Positions 1 through 9,102 of a stretch of DNA of 64,000 nt are shown piece by piece. This stretch comes from Sphingomonas sp. Leaf242. Lineage in GTDB: Bacteria; Pseudomonadota; Alphaproteobacteria; Sphingomonadales; Sphingomonadaceae. How positions within the stretch are numbered: position 1 is the stretch's first letter; every line of letters starts with the position of its first letter. Below the pieces are notes generated by a model, which did no database searches, had not been told where the DNA came from, and was given only the letters and a program-made list of their open reading frames with translations. The DNA lies in contig NZ_LMLW01000007.1 of the NCBI RefSeq assembly GCF_001422045.1, positions 124,001 to 188,000 of the forward strand, in the 5' to 3' direction. A program made the position numbers and the translations under genes.

Positions 1-1
1 C

Positions 2-367
2 CCCCTTCACGTGCGGGCGGGTAGCATCCTGCCACTGGGGCCGGCCGGCCAATCGACGGCCGGGCTGCTTGGCGGGGCGCTCGATCTTCTGGTGTATCCG
101 GGTCGGGACGGCACCGCCTCGTTGTACGAGGATGACGGGCTTACCTATCGCTACGAGCAAGGCGCCGCGGCGCGGATGTCGCTGGAGTGGAAGCAGGCAA
201 CGGGTGTGCTCACCCTGGGTTCGCAGCGGGGCACGTATCCCGGCATGACGAATAGTCGGGTGATCCGCGCTCACCTGATGCGCCCTGGGAACTCTGCGCG
301 GTCAGTAAGCCGGGGCGTGGCAGTCGATTATGCCGGGCGGGCTAAGCAAATTATCCTTGGAACTTAG
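2..367 (+). CDS. C-terminal end of a GH31-type glycosidase (alpha-xylosidase-like), cut by window edge
   Basis: The reading frame is open from the window edge and ends at TAG 365-367. The visible 121 residues begin PLHVRAGSILPLGP, the conserved strand where the GH31 barrel meets its C-terminal beta domain. They continue with VYPGRDGTASLYEDDGLTYRYEQG, typical of the DUF5110 domain at the end of GH31 alpha-xylosidases and alpha-glucosidases. The catalytic residues lie outside the window, so substrate cannot be read. The neighbouring GH43 enzyme suggests a hemicellulose (xyloglucan or arabinoxylan) locus. Family assignment is good; alpha-xylosidase rather than alpha-glucosidase is inference. Confidence 0.82.
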   Translation, partial: PLHVRAGSILPLGPAGQSTAGLLGGALDLLVYPGRDGTASLYEDDGLTYRYEQGAAARMSLEWKQATGVLTLGSQRGTYPGMTNSRVIRAHLMRPGNSARSVSRGVAVDYAGRAKQIILGT

Positions 368-763
368 GCTATCATGAGAACCGGTTTGTTTCACAGGGTC
401 CGCCCCTTTCTATGGGGATCTGGTCGTCGCATCGACTGCTGATGGCTGGACAACCTCGCCGGGAACGGTTGTCGGTCGGGAGGCGCCGGCTGGTTAGAAG
501 CACACGAGGCCCATGCTGCGCGCCCGGCCTTCCACAACTCGAGATATTCACTCAATTCAACCAAGCTTCTCTTGCCCAATGGGCAGAGAGCGAAACTCCT
601 CACTTCGGCCTGTGGTGAAGCAGGGGAGGGGACGGGAACGTGCCACCCATGGCGAGGACGATGCTTTCCGATTAACCTTGCAGCCGGTTAAATGTCGGAC
701 ATATTCTGGTTCGTAAGGGAATCTGCAAGCTCGCCGGCCCCGATGGTGATTGGGTGGACCCGA
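368..763. other. 396-base intergenic stretch, no gene recognised
   Basis: Short open frames on both strands here resemble no family I know. The upstream part of the frame into the next gene (692-763) lacks a signal peptide and is probably untranslated leader. It should hold the promoter of the GH43 gene, but I see no convincing -35/-10 pair. Confidence 0.4.
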
Positions 764-3700
764 ATGAAACAGGCACTTCGTTTCTTACTTCTCGTGATTG
801 CGGGCGCTCCCCTGATCGGGGCTGCGCCCGCCACGCTGCCGCCGCTGTCGGCTTATGTCTTTGTCTACTTCACCGGCAATACGATCGACGGTGAGAAGCT
901 GCGCTTCGCGATCTCCGATGGCAACAATGCCTTGCAGTGGAAGACGTTGAACGATGCCCAGCCGATCCTCGAATCGACCAAGGGCACGCGGGGCTTGCGC
1001 GATCCGTTCATCATGCGCTCGGCAGAGGGTGACCGTTTCTTCCTGCTGGCGACCGATCTCTCGACCGGCCGCACCGGCTGGGGCGGGGCGACCGACCACG
1101 GCAGCCGCCATCTGGAAATCTGGGAATCGACCGACCTGATCCATTGGGGCAAGCAGCGCCACGTTCGCGTTAACGCGCCTGCCGCGGGCATGACCTGGGC
1201 GCCCGAGGCTACCTATGATCCCACCATTGGCGCTTACGTCGTCCATTGGACGTCGACGCTCTACAAGGATGCCGCGCACAAGCGCGAGGACGGCAACGGG
1301 CCGCAGATCCTGACCGCAACCACCCGGGACTTCAGAACATTCACCGCCCCGAAGCCGTGGTTCAAGGCTGCCGATGTTCCGGGAGCGGTCAAGGCCAAGG
1401 GCATGATCGACGCGACCGTCATGAAAGTCGGCGATCAATATTATCGCTTCACGAAAGTCAGCGACGCCAGCGGGTGCAAGTCGAGCGATATCCTGGCTCA
1501 GGTCTCCCCATCGCTGCGCGCGTCCGGTGCCTCGGGCGCGTGGAAGATCGTCGACCGCTGCGTGGGACGGCGCTCCGGCACACCCGAGGTGGAGGGGCCG
1601 AGCGCGTTCGTCGCCAATCCGGGCGACACCAGCGGATTCAAATACTTCCTGTGGGTCGATGACTATGGCGGCGTCGGCTACATCCCGCTGGCGACGAATG
1701 ACCTCGACGGCAAGATCGCCTGGACTTACCCGCGCGCCTTCAGCCTGCCGGCGTCGCTCCGGCACGGTACGGTCATGGCGATCACCGCGTCGGAACGTGA
1801 CAGGCTCGTGGCGTACTGGAACCGCCCCGCGTCCGCGTCCGCGTCCGCGTCCGCGCCCGTCGCCGCGCACCTCGCCGATAGCTGGGTGGTTCCTCCCGTG
1901 CTGGCATCGGGTACGCGCTTGACTGTACCAGACGGCCATCTCGTCACATGGCGCGTCGACGGCCGCGTGCTGCCCGACGGTGTTCTCATCAACCGTGACG
2001 CGATGGCGCGCGTCGTCCATCTCGACGGAACCCTGAAGCGTCTGGACGGAACGACGCTCGCCAAGCACTTCACCGTCCGCCTGCTCGGCACCGCGTCGCG
2101 CCGCCTCAAGTCCTATGCGCGCGTGCCAACGACCGCGCACGACGCGAACCAGCCGACCGTGGCGCGGAGCGTTCACCTCGCGCTTACCGGCACTGACGGC
2201 AGCACCGTCCCTCTGAACGACGATTACGGCATCCTGTTCGCGCGCGGCAACTACGTTGGGGTGGATCGCGTTGCGTTACGCGGGGTCGCCGACCCGTCAT
2301 TGTTCTACTTCGCCGACGGGGCGCTCGGCGTTATCGCGACGCGTGTCGACATGGCCGGCACGCCAGACCCCGATCCTACCGCGACGATCGTCTTCCGCAG
2401 CGGTTTGAAGCACCCGGGCGACTTCGTCGAATTGGGCTCGCTGGACCTGCACACCGCCGATGGCATCGCGAAGCCGCACGCGCGCTACGATTCCGCCGCC
2501 CGCCGCTACGTCCTGTCGTGGACCGATCGCTCCGGGCAACCGCGCTGGACGACAGCCGCCGATCTGACGCGCACGGAATGGCGCGACACGCCCTTCGAGC
2601 CCGACGGCCGTCGGCAGCAGATCGTCTCTGCCGGCAACGTCGGCGACGCCCGCAAAGGCCGCATCGTTACCTCCGATGACGATACGCTCCCGATCGATGC
2701 CACCCTAGCTACCGCGCTCACCCAACGCTTTGGCCGCACCGTCAACACCACCGCCGCGGTGGCGCCGCAGGTGATCGCCGCTCGCCAGGCCGCCGCGCTA
2801 CGCGATGCACGTGTGACGCTCGGGTATTCGGACGGCTCCACTGCCACCCGCGCCGTCGACTGGGACGCCGCCGATCTCGCGCGCCTTACCCATCGAGGCC
2901 GCTACGTCGTCCACGGCACCGTCCGTCAGCGCACCTATCCGACAATCTTCGCCTATAATCGCGCCGACCCCGATATCTATCGCTGGGAGCGCAATGGCCA
3001 AGTCCGCTACCTCTTCGTCGCGACCGACGACACGAACAACGACAACGTCGGCTCCGCGCACCTGCCCATCCGGGTCGCCGGCACGATCGCCGACCTCGCC
3101 GACGACAATGGCGGCCGCGCGCGCGAGGTCGACTTGCTTAACCGCCGCACCCGCCGCGATCGCACCGCGGCGGGCCGCGTCATTGCCGGCTGCTATTGGG
3201 CGCCGGAGCTGCACGAGATTGGCGGCAAGCTCTCGATCCTGTTTGCGCCCTGCTTCAACCCGCGGGACACCACGGCGAACGAGGGCGGTGCATGGTTCAC
3301 GGTCGAATCGCACATCATGCAACTGCGCGACGATGGCGACCCCGCCAACCCTGCCGACTGGTCGAGACCCGCGGCGATCCGCAAGGCCGACGGCGCACCG
3401 CTCGGCCGCGCCGAGATGCCGAGCAACATCAGTCTCGATATGTCCTATGTCGAAGTCGCTGGTCAGAGTTATTACATGTGGTCGCAACGCTATCTGCCGA
3501 CCGCTGGCGCGCTAGGCGACCCGCTGACGTGGATCGCCAAGGTCGACCCTACGCATCCGACGCGCCTTGCCAGCCAGCCAGCCCCGATCATCGCGCCCGA
3601 GACCTCGGTCGAAGAGAACCTTGCCGAAGGCGCGTTCGCGCTCCAGCACGACGGACGACTGACGCTCGTCTATTCCAGTTCCGGGGTGAGTCCGACCTAC

Positions 3701-4045
3701 GTGGTCGACGGCATCTCCGCGCCGCTCGACGCCGATCTGACGAGGGCCAGTTCGTGGCGCAAGTGGCCGGCCCCGCTCCAGAAAAGCACGCCGATGCCTG
3801 CAGGAGTCACCGATTATCGCCGCTACGAACAGGGGCCGGGCCACGGTGCCTTGACCACTGACGAGGACGGCAATGACCTCTACGTCTATCACAGTTGGGG
3901 CAATGGCGTCGGCGGTGACGGCCGAGACGCGCGCGTGCGCCGCACGCACTGGAGCGCGGACGGCCGACCGCTACTCGACATGACGGCCAACGAGGAAGTC
4001 GCGCCCGTCAACCGCCGCGTCACGATGAAGGTCACAATCCGCTAA
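764..4045 (+). CDS. Secreted tandem-domain GH43 glycoside hydrolase
   Basis: A 1093-residue protein beginning MKQALRFLLLVIAGAPLIGAA, a signal peptide, which is why I chose ATG 764 over the upstream start at 692. The first five-bladed GH43 domain (about residues 30-340) shows the base motif RDPFI, WAPEATYDP and a catalytic-acid motif EVEGPSAF. A linker of alternating Ala-Ser follows, encoded by a hexanucleotide repeat. After a middle beta-rich region, a second GH43-like domain (about 745-1085) starts ADPDIYRW and contains CYWAPELHEI. GH43 enzymes are mainly beta-xylosidases and alpha-L-arabinofuranosidases. Two GH43 units in one chain is uncommon and suggests cleavage of two linkages in a branched arabinoxylan or arabinan. 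Export and the GH31 neighbour fit that role; the exact substrate is unknown. Confidence 0.85.
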   Translation: MKQALRFLLLVIAGAPLIGAAPATLPPLSAYVFVYFTGNTIDGEKLRFAISDGNNALQWKTLNDAQPILESTKGTRGLRDPFIMRSAEGDRFFLLATDLSTGRTGWGGATDHGSRHLEIWESTDLIHWGKQRHVRVNAPAAGMTWAPEATYDPTIGAYVVHWTSTLYKDAAHKREDGNGPQILTATTRDFRTFTAPKPWFKAADVPGAVKAKGMIDATVMKVGDQYYRFTKVSDASGCKSSDILAQVSPSLRASGASGAWKIVDRCVGRRSGTPEVEGPSAFVANPGDTSGFKYFLWVDDYGGVGYIPLATNDLDGKIAWTYPRAFSLPASLRHGTVMAITASERDRLVAYWNRPASASASASAPVAAHLADSWVVPPVLASGTRLTVPDGHLVTWRVDGRVLPDGVLINRDAMARVVHLDGTLKRLDGTTLAKHFTVRLLGTASRRLKSYARVPTTAHDANQPTVARSVHLALTGTDGSTVPLNDDYGILFARGNYVGVDRVALRGVADPSLFYFADGALGVIATRVDMAGTPDPDPTATIVFRSGLKHPGDFVELGSLDLHTADGIAKPHARYDSAARRYVLSWTDRSGQPRWTTAADLTRTEWRDTPFEPDGRRQQIVSAGNVGDARKGRIVTSDDDTLPIDATLATALTQRFGRTVNTTAAVAPQVIAARQAAALRDARVTLGYSDGSTATRAVDWDAADLARLTHRGRYVVHGTVRQRTYPTIFAYNRADPDIYRWERNGQVRYLFVATDDTNNDNVGSAHLPIRVAGTIADLADDNGGRAREVDLLNRRTRRDRTAAGRVIAGCYWAPELHEIGGKLSILFAPCFNPRDTTANEGGAWFTVESHIMQLRDDGDPANPADWSRPAAIRKADGAPLGRAEMPSNISLDMSYVEVAGQSYYMWSQRYLPTAGALGDPLTWIAKVDPTHPTRLASQPAPIIAPETSVEENLAEGAFALQHDGRLTLVYSSSGVSPTYVVDGISAPLDADLTRASSWRKWPAPLQKSTPMPAGVTDYRRYEQGPGHGALTTDEDGNDLYVYHSWGNGVGGDGRDARVRRTHWSADGRPLLDMTANEEVAPVNRRVTMKVTIR
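1829..1858 (+). repeat. GCGTCC hexanucleotide repeat in the GH43 linker
   Basis: Four perfect tandem copies of GCGTCC (1829-1852) followed by one imperfect copy encode an Ala-Ser linker between domains of the GH43 protein. The unit is a multiple of three, so slippage would change linker length without breaking the frame. Confidence 0.85.
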
Positions 4046-4159
4046 CGCTCGAGCGTGAATACAACGCGGCGATAACCCCGATGGCGAACCATCTCGCGGG
4101 GCGGAAAGTCGCTTGTCCGCTACCTTCCCACAACAGCGCTTCGACGAGTTTCGACAGGT

Positions 4160-4291
4160 CAAATCCGTTCTGAACATCTTCCTATAGCCCAGAATCCGCG
4201 AGTAGAAGTCGTGTGCGGCGTGAATATCGCGTACGCTGATATCAGATGTAGTGCGGCCGAAAGTAGGGTCGGATACGGAGGACGACACCAT
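4160..4291 (-). pseudogene. N-terminal fragment of a VOC (glyoxalase/bleomycin-resistance) protein
   Basis: From ATG 4291 the frame reads MVSSSVSDPTFGRTTSDISV and then RDIHAAHDFYSRILGYRKMF. This matches the first beta-alpha-beta unit of the vicinal oxygen chelate superfamily, where DxxxxxxFYxxxLG is diagnostic. Similarity stops after FRTDL, about 44 residues in, and the frame then runs through unrelated sequence into the 3' end of the GH43 gene; a normal VOC protein has 120-150 residues. The ATG keeps a good ribosome site (AAGGAAGAGACC). It is therefore a 3'-truncated remnant whose start region survives. Confidence 0.6.
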
Positions 4292-4617
4292 GGTCTCTTC
4301 CTTGGCGAGCAGGGGCGGCGGGGCGCATGCCGGGTTAGGATCGGTGTCCGTCCGCTGTTCGTGCAGATCGCATGGTATGCTTGTCAACGCATTGCGTTGT
4401 ACCTGACCTTCTCGAAACGCGATCCTTTTTGGCAAAAAGCAGCAGCCCCCCAATGTCGGCTATTGCCACCCGCCTTATCGACAGCCGTCTTCCGCTTTCC
4501 TGTCCTTTCAAGCCGTCCAGACAACGGATCGGCCGTCGGGCGCTACCCTCCAGCCCGACGAACGAATGGCTGGAGATGGAGGCGGGAAAGGGCCCCGAAC
4601 GTCAGTTTGTGGGTCTG
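4292..4617. other. Intergenic stretch, no gene recognised
   Basis: Open frames here on either strand show no family signature. The region would carry the promoter of the VOC remnant (leftward) and the transcript end of the haemoglobin gene. I see no strong terminator hairpin. Confidence 0.4.
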
Positions 4618-5088
4618 CTAACGGGTGACCACGTACGGCTTCATAGCGGCAAGCTTGCCGAGGAACGCGTTTTGAGCTGGAAACGTGACACTCTCGCGAC
4701 GCATCGCGGCCTGGAGGTTTTCAACCAGCGCGTTCATGTCCTTGGCCTGGATGCCGAGGTTCTTGTGCGCGGTCGCCATGTCGCGACCGGTATAGTGGCA
4801 GCCGCCGTTCAACAGAACGCAGAACTGCTCCTTCAGCGTGCGGCGGAGGCGGACCATGTCCTGCCCCTTGAAGATGTCGCCGATGCGCGGATCGGCCTGG
4901 CTCGTCGTCACCAGATCGTCGACGATCCGGCCGATGCCGGCCACGCCGTGAAACGCCTCGAGCATGGCAACGCCCTTGAACGGACTCCCGCCGGCATTGG
5001 CATCGCTCATCGCATAGGGCGCGACTGGGTCCTCGCCCGGCGGCGCGGGCGCGGTCTGCAGGAGGACGAGCAAGGCGAGCACGAGCAT
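4618..5088 (-). CDS. Group 1 truncated haemoglobin with signal peptide
   Basis: The 156-residue protein starts with MLVLALLVLLQTAPAPP, a probable signal peptide. The globin follows: FHGVAGIGRIVDDLV, ADPRIGDIF (CD1 Phe), then GGCHYTGRDMATAHKNLGI with the proximal His in AHKNLGI. The tail VENLQAAM..VTFPAQNAFLGKLA completes the short 2-on-2 fold. By eye, the position of the distal B10 Tyr of mycobacterial trHbN is Val here, so ligand handling may differ; this needs a real alignment. The ATG has AGGGGAC upstream. Its start is 12 bases from the end of the DUF3034 gene, so both are probably one transcript. Export would place haem chemistry in the periplasm. Binding of O2 or NO is family knowledge, not shown here. 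Confidence 0.88.
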   Translation of the reverse strand: MLVLALLVLLQTAPAPPGEDPVAPYAMSDANAGGSPFKGVAMLEAFHGVAGIGRIVDDLVTTSQADPRIGDIFKGQDMVRLRRTLKEQFCVLLNGGCHYTGRDMATAHKNLGIQAKDMNALVENLQAAMRRESVTFPAQNAFLGKLAAMKPYVVTR

Positions 5089-5100
5089 CAGAAACGTCCC

Positions 5101-6015
5101 CTAAAAGGCAGTTTGGAGCGATAGGAAGCCGCCGCGCTGGTGCTCGGCCGTCGCGATCGATCCCAGGTCGACATAGGCCGCGGTCGCGGTCAGGTTTTTG
5201 TTGATCGCATAGGCGGCATAGGCGGACTTCCAGTCACTCTCCTTGGCGAACCCGAGATTGTCGGGCTTCGACCGGTATTCGCCGCCGACGACCAAATGGC
5301 GCGAGATCTGATAGCCGAGCGTGCTCTCGACCTGGACCGTGCGAGGTGAGCCGTGATCGCCGCCGAACCCGAGCAGGCCGTTCTGGTTGGTCTTGGTGTA
5401 GCGAATCGTGGTGCCGAGCAGGATGCTCTGCCGCAGCAGGAGCTTGGTGGCAGCTACATAGATATCGGTACCGCTGGCGTGGCGTCCACCGACCGCGGCG
5501 ACGATTTGCGGATCGAGATTGTGCTTGTACTGCACGCCGATCGCGATCTGCGGCAGGTAGGCGCTGCCATAGACGGCATCACCGGCAACACGCAGCTTGG
5601 CACCGAACACGTCCTGGTTGAGCGTATAACCGCGGCCGATACCGAGCTTTGCACCGACGTCGCGCGTGTCGAGATTCTGTCGGGCGTAGCTCAGTTCCAG
5701 TCGGTCGTGGACTCCGATGGCTGCGCCGTGGCTTTCCCAATGATAGTCCGGCAGCAGGATAACCGAGACATGCGCGGACCCGCCGATCCCGTCGACGGTC
5801 TCGTTGCCGGCGATCAGCGCCCAGGTGGAGATGCCGCCGCCCGAACTGCCCTCGATCGTGGTGACGCCGTTGGTCAGCATCAGCTTACCGCCTGCGCGAC
5901 CCTCGCGCGCTGCGGCGGGAGACGCTGTCACGACGGTGATCGCCACCACGAAGTTGGCGATGCATCCGGCGACGGTCGATGGCATGCGAATCATCCGGTA
6001 TCTCATCGAGACCAT
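5101..6015 (-). CDS. DUF3034 family outer-membrane beta-barrel protein
   Basis: About 300 residues with an N-terminal signal segment ending SPAAAREG. The mature chain has the DUF3034 hallmarks: GGKLMLTNGVTTIEGSSGGG, then HDRLELSYARQNLDTRDVGAKLG, YVAATKL, GEYRSKPDNLGFA and a C-terminal AYVDLGSIATAEHQRGGFLSLQTAF ending in Phe, as usual for outer-membrane barrels. Four Met codons (6015, 6006, 5994, 5985) are possible starts and none has a clear Shine-Dalgarno sequence; the longest is given. It is divergent, with 108 bases between, from the cupredoxin and GGDEF-EAL genes. The function of DUF3034 is not known to me. Confidence 0.85.
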   Translation of the reverse strand: MVSMRYRMIRMPSTVAGCIANFVVAITVVTASPAAAREGRAGGKLMLTNGVTTIEGSSGGGISTWALIAGNETVDGIGGSAHVSVILLPDYHWESHGAAIGVHDRLELSYARQNLDTRDVGAKLGIGRGYTLNQDVFGAKLRVAGDAVYGSAYLPQIAIGVQYKHNLDPQIVAAVGGRHASGTDIYVAATKLLLRQSILLGTTIRYTKTNQNGLLGFGGDHGSPRTVQVESTLGYQISRHLVVGGEYRSKPDNLGFAKESDWKSAYAAYAINKNLTATAAYVDLGSIATAEHQRGGFLSLQTAF

Positions 6016-6123
6016 TGGTTAAATCTCGGTTTCCCTAGCCCGGTTTTCCACGCGGAGCCGGGGCGAAAAAGACATGAGCGGCATTTACGGGTTGGCAATC
6101 TTCCGACCGTTAGAAGTCGTGCT

Positions 6124-6723
6124 ATGTCCGCATCCGTCCTCCGCCTGAGTTCGATGATCGTCGCGTTTGCGCTGCCCATGGCCGCGCATGCCGCCACGGT
6201 GGCGATCGATGTCCGTGGCTTCGACGGCAAGCCACTGCAGGGCGCGGTGGTCACGATCGAGACGCCCAAGGCGCCGGGTGTGACGGTGCGCGGGCCGTAC
6301 ATGATCGAACAGCGCGACATCGCGTTTCAGCCGCATGTGCTGATCGTCCCGGTCGGCGCGACGGTCGGCTTCCCCAATCGTGACCGGGTGCGTCACCACG
6401 TCTATTCGTTTTCGAAGACCAAGAAGTTCGACCTGAAACTCTATGGGCAGGAGGACGCCCGGACCGTCCTGTTCGACCGTCCGGGCGTGGTACCGCTCGG
6501 CTGCAACATCCATGACTCGATGAGCGGGTTCGTGTTCGTGACTGCCACCCCGTTTGCCGCGCTGACCGACCAGGCGGGGCATGTCAGCATCACCGGCGTG
6601 CCGGCAGGGACAGGTACGGTCCGCGTCTGGCACCCCTCGATCCGCGCGCCCGGCAGCACCGCCTCGCAGCCGATCGACGTCGCCGCCACCGGCTTTGCCA
6701 CGACCTTCGTGCTGCACCGGTGA
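6124..6723 (+). CDS. Periplasmic cupredoxin-like protein (methylamine utilization protein-like)
   Basis: The 199-residue protein has a signal peptide (MSASVLRLSSMIVAFALPMAAHA). A cupredoxin fold follows: FQPHVLIVPVGATVGFPNRD, then VRHHVYSFS with a candidate copper His, and GCNIHDSMSGF, where Cys, His and Met complete a type-1 copper set. A C-terminal carboxypeptidase-regulatory-like strand region closes it. Such proteins are often named methylamine utilization protein, but no other mau genes are here, so that name should not be taken as function. The stop codon overlaps the next ATG (TGATG), so it is translationally coupled to the GGDEF-EAL gene. A periplasmic copper or redox partner of that sensor is a reasonable inference. 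Confidence 0.8.
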   Translation: MSASVLRLSSMIVAFALPMAAHAATVAIDVRGFDGKPLQGAVVTIETPKAPGVTVRGPYMIEQRDIAFQPHVLIVPVGATVGFPNRDRVRHHVYSFSKTKKFDLKLYGQEDARTVLFDRPGVVPLGCNIHDSMSGFVFVTATPFAALTDQAGHVSITGVPAGTGTVRVWHPSIRAPGSTASQPIDVAATGFATTFVLHR

Positions 6724-9062
6724 TGGGTCTTCGCGCGCCGCGATTCCGCCATCTCCGGACCAAGCTGTCGGTGCTGTACGCGAGCCTGTTCGCGGTAACG
6801 ATGGTGCTGCTCGCGATCGTCGCGCAGGCGATGATCTGGACGCACGCGCGCGAGTCCGTGCGCCAGGAACTTATCGCCAGCGGCAGCGTCTACGACCGGG
6901 TCTGGACGCTTAGGTCGCAGTCGCTGATCGCGTCGGCCGACCTGCTGTCGCGAGATTTCGGATTCCGCGCTGCGGTGGCCAGTGGGGATCGGCCGACGAT
7001 CACATCCGCGCTCGCCAATATCAGCCACCGGGCCGAGGTTACCGCCGCGTTCGTGGTCGATCAGGACGGCCGGGTCACCGGCCCCTCGGGCGCGCTTGCG
7101 GCGACGGTCGCTCGGTTTCCCTTCGCGGTTCCGGGCGACCGGCGCGACGCGGTCGTGGTGGTGGCGGGGCAGGTATACCGACTGATCCTGTCGCCGGTGA
7201 TGGCGCCGGCACAGGTCGGCTGGGTCGTCTTCGCGGTGCGTCTCGACGGCACGGAGATGCATGCGCTCGAACGGCTGTCCGCGATCCCGCTGATCGCGAC
7301 GATCATGCGCAGCGACGACGCAGGCCGCTGGCATGCGGCGGACCGGTCGATCGGATCGGATGCCGACGTCGATCGCCTGGTCGGCGCATCGCAGTCGACC
7401 CGGACGCTCGCCATGTTAAATCTTTCGACCGGCCGCGCTTTCGCGATCGCCAAGCCGCTGGCCGGTCTGACGCGTCGACCGCAGGCGGCGATCCTGATCC
7501 GCTATCCGCTCAACGCCGCGCTGACTCCGTATCTGCCATTGCAGGCGGGCATCGCGCTCGCCGGGTTGGCCGGGCTGATCCTCGTCGTGCTGGGCAGCCG
7601 GCGGCTGGCGATGGGGATCGCCGGACCGATTGCGGCGCTGGACGCCGCAGCGCGCGCGCTGGAGGAGGGGAGCCGCGCGCATATCGTCGTGAAGGGGCGC
7701 GACGAGATCAGCAGGCTTGCCGCCAGCTTCGACCGGATGTCGGCCGGCATTCTCGAACGCGAGAACCGGATCACCCATCTCGCGTTCCACGATGTCCTCA
7801 CCGGCCTGCCGAACCGCACCTTTTTTCGCCAGTCGCTCGACCAAGCAATCCTCCAGGTGGGGCGCACCGGCGGGGGGATCGCGGTGCTGTGTCTCGATCT
7901 CGATCGCTTCAAGAGCGTGAACGACACGCTCGGCCATCCGGTCGGCGATGCGTTGCTGAAGGCGATCGGCACGATGCTGAGCGAGGTCGCACCCGACGGG
8001 CTGGTCTCGCGGCTCGGCGGCGACGAATATGCGGTGATCCTGGCGGGCCAGTTCGATGCCGATCGGCCGCGCGTCCTTGCACAGAGCATCCTCGATATGA
8101 TGCGCCAGCCGGTCGTGGCGGATGGCCACCAGATCGCGACCGCGGTCAGCATCGGCATCGCGATCGGCCCGATCGACGGCGAGGACGCCGATGCACTGCT
8201 CAAGAATGCGGATCTCGCGCTGTATCTTGCGAAAGAAGACGGTCGCGGCGTATTCCGGTTTTTCGAACCCGCGCTCGACGCCGCGGCACGCTGGCGTCGG
8301 CAGGTCGAACTCGACCTTCGCGAGGCGATCCAGGCAGGCCAGTTCGTGCTCAACTACCAGCCGGTGTTCGACCTGAAGGCGGACCGGATCGGCGGCTTCG
8401 AAGCGCTCGTGCGCTGGCATCATCCGGAACGCGGCATCGTTCCTCCGGCCGAATTCATCCCAATCGCCGAGGATACCGGGCTGATCATCGCGATCGGCGA
8501 ATGGGTGATGCAGGAGGCCTGTCGACAGGCGATGCACTGGCCCGAGCATATCCGCGTCGCGGTCAACGTGTCGCCGTTGCAGTTCCGCAACAGCGGGTTG
8601 CAGGCGATCATTCTCCAGGCGCTCGCACATAGTGGCTTGGCACCCGATCGGCTCGAGATCGAGATCACGGAATCGGTCTTTCTCGACGGCGAGGGCCCGG
8701 TGATCGCGTTGCTGCACACGCTGCGCGCGATGGGCATCCGAGTCGCGCTCGACGATTTCGGCACCGGCTATTCGTCGCTCAGCTACCTGCGCAGCTTTCC
8801 GTTCGACAAGATCAAGATCGACCGCTCGTTCATCACCAGCATCGCCACCGATCCAAGCGCCGCGGCGATCGTCCGCGCGATCGTCGACCTGGCGACCGCG
8901 CTGAACATGGAAACGACCGCCGAGGGCGTCGAGGATACCGGGCAGCTCGACCTGCTGCGCGGTGAGGGCTGCGGTAACATTCAGGGCTATCTATTCAGTC
9001 GCCCGGTTGAGAGTAGCCGTATCGCCGGGCTGCTCGATAATAAATTCAGCCAGGCAGCCTAG
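6723..9062 (+). CDS. Membrane-bound GGDEF-EAL cyclic-di-GMP signalling protein
   Basis: A 779-residue chain: membrane segment near residues 17-38, a periplasmic sensor of about 225 residues, a second membrane segment near 265-285, HAMP, GGDEF (from about 350) and EAL (from about 545). The cyclase motif is GGDEY near residue 431, a usual active variant. The upstream inhibitory RxxD site reads VAPD, so its Arg is absent. The EAL half keeps EALVRW, NVSPLQF, EITES, DDFGTGYSSL, KIDRSFI and AEGVE, so phosphodiesterase activity is likely. ATG 6723 overlaps the preceding stop; a GTG at 6720 is an alternative. The coupled cupredoxin and divergent haemoglobin suggest its periplasmic domain senses a redox or gas state. 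Confidence 0.93.
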   Translation: MGLRAPRFRHLRTKLSVLYASLFAVTMVLLAIVAQAMIWTHARESVRQELIASGSVYDRVWTLRSQSLIASADLLSRDFGFRAAVASGDRPTITSALANISHRAEVTAAFVVDQDGRVTGPSGALAATVARFPFAVPGDRRDAVVVVAGQVYRLILSPVMAPAQVGWVVFAVRLDGTEMHALERLSAIPLIATIMRSDDAGRWHAADRSIGSDADVDRLVGASQSTRTLAMLNLSTGRAFAIAKPLAGLTRRPQAAILIRYPLNAALTPYLPLQAGIALAGLAGLILVVLGSRRLAMGIAGPIAALDAAARALEEGSRAHIVVKGRDEISRLAASFDRMSAGILERENRITHLAFHDVLTGLPNRTFFRQSLDQAILQVGRTGGGIAVLCLDLDRFKSVNDTLGHPVGDALLKAIGTMLSEVAPDGLVSRLGGDEYAVILAGQFDADRPRVLAQSILDMMRQPVVADGHQIATAVSIGIAIGPIDGEDADALLKNADLALYLAKEDGRGVFRFFEPALDAAARWRRQVELDLREAIQAGQFVLNYQPVFDLKADRIGGFEALVRWHHPERGIVPPAEFIPIAEDTGLIIAIGEWVMQEACRQAMHWPEHIRVAVNVSPLQFRNSGLQAIILQALAHSGLAPDRLEIEITESVFLDGEGPVIALLHTLRAMGIRVALDDFGTGYSSLSYLRSFPFDKIKIDRSFITSIATDPSAAAIVRAIVDLATALNMETTAEGVEDTGQLDLLRGEGCGNIQGYLFSRPVESSRIAGLLDNKFSQAA

Positions 9063-9102
9063 CGGGTGGAAGAGTGAACATCGCGTCCGAGCGGTGCACG
9101 AC

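Noticed and set aside
785..2176. 463-codon open frame antisense to the GH43 gene
   Set aside because: Arg- and Val-rich translation with no family features; a typical GC-driven shadow of the real gene.
6124..6723. Methylamine utilization as the role of the cupredoxin-like protein
   Set aside because: Name inherited from annotation habit; no mau structural genes are present.
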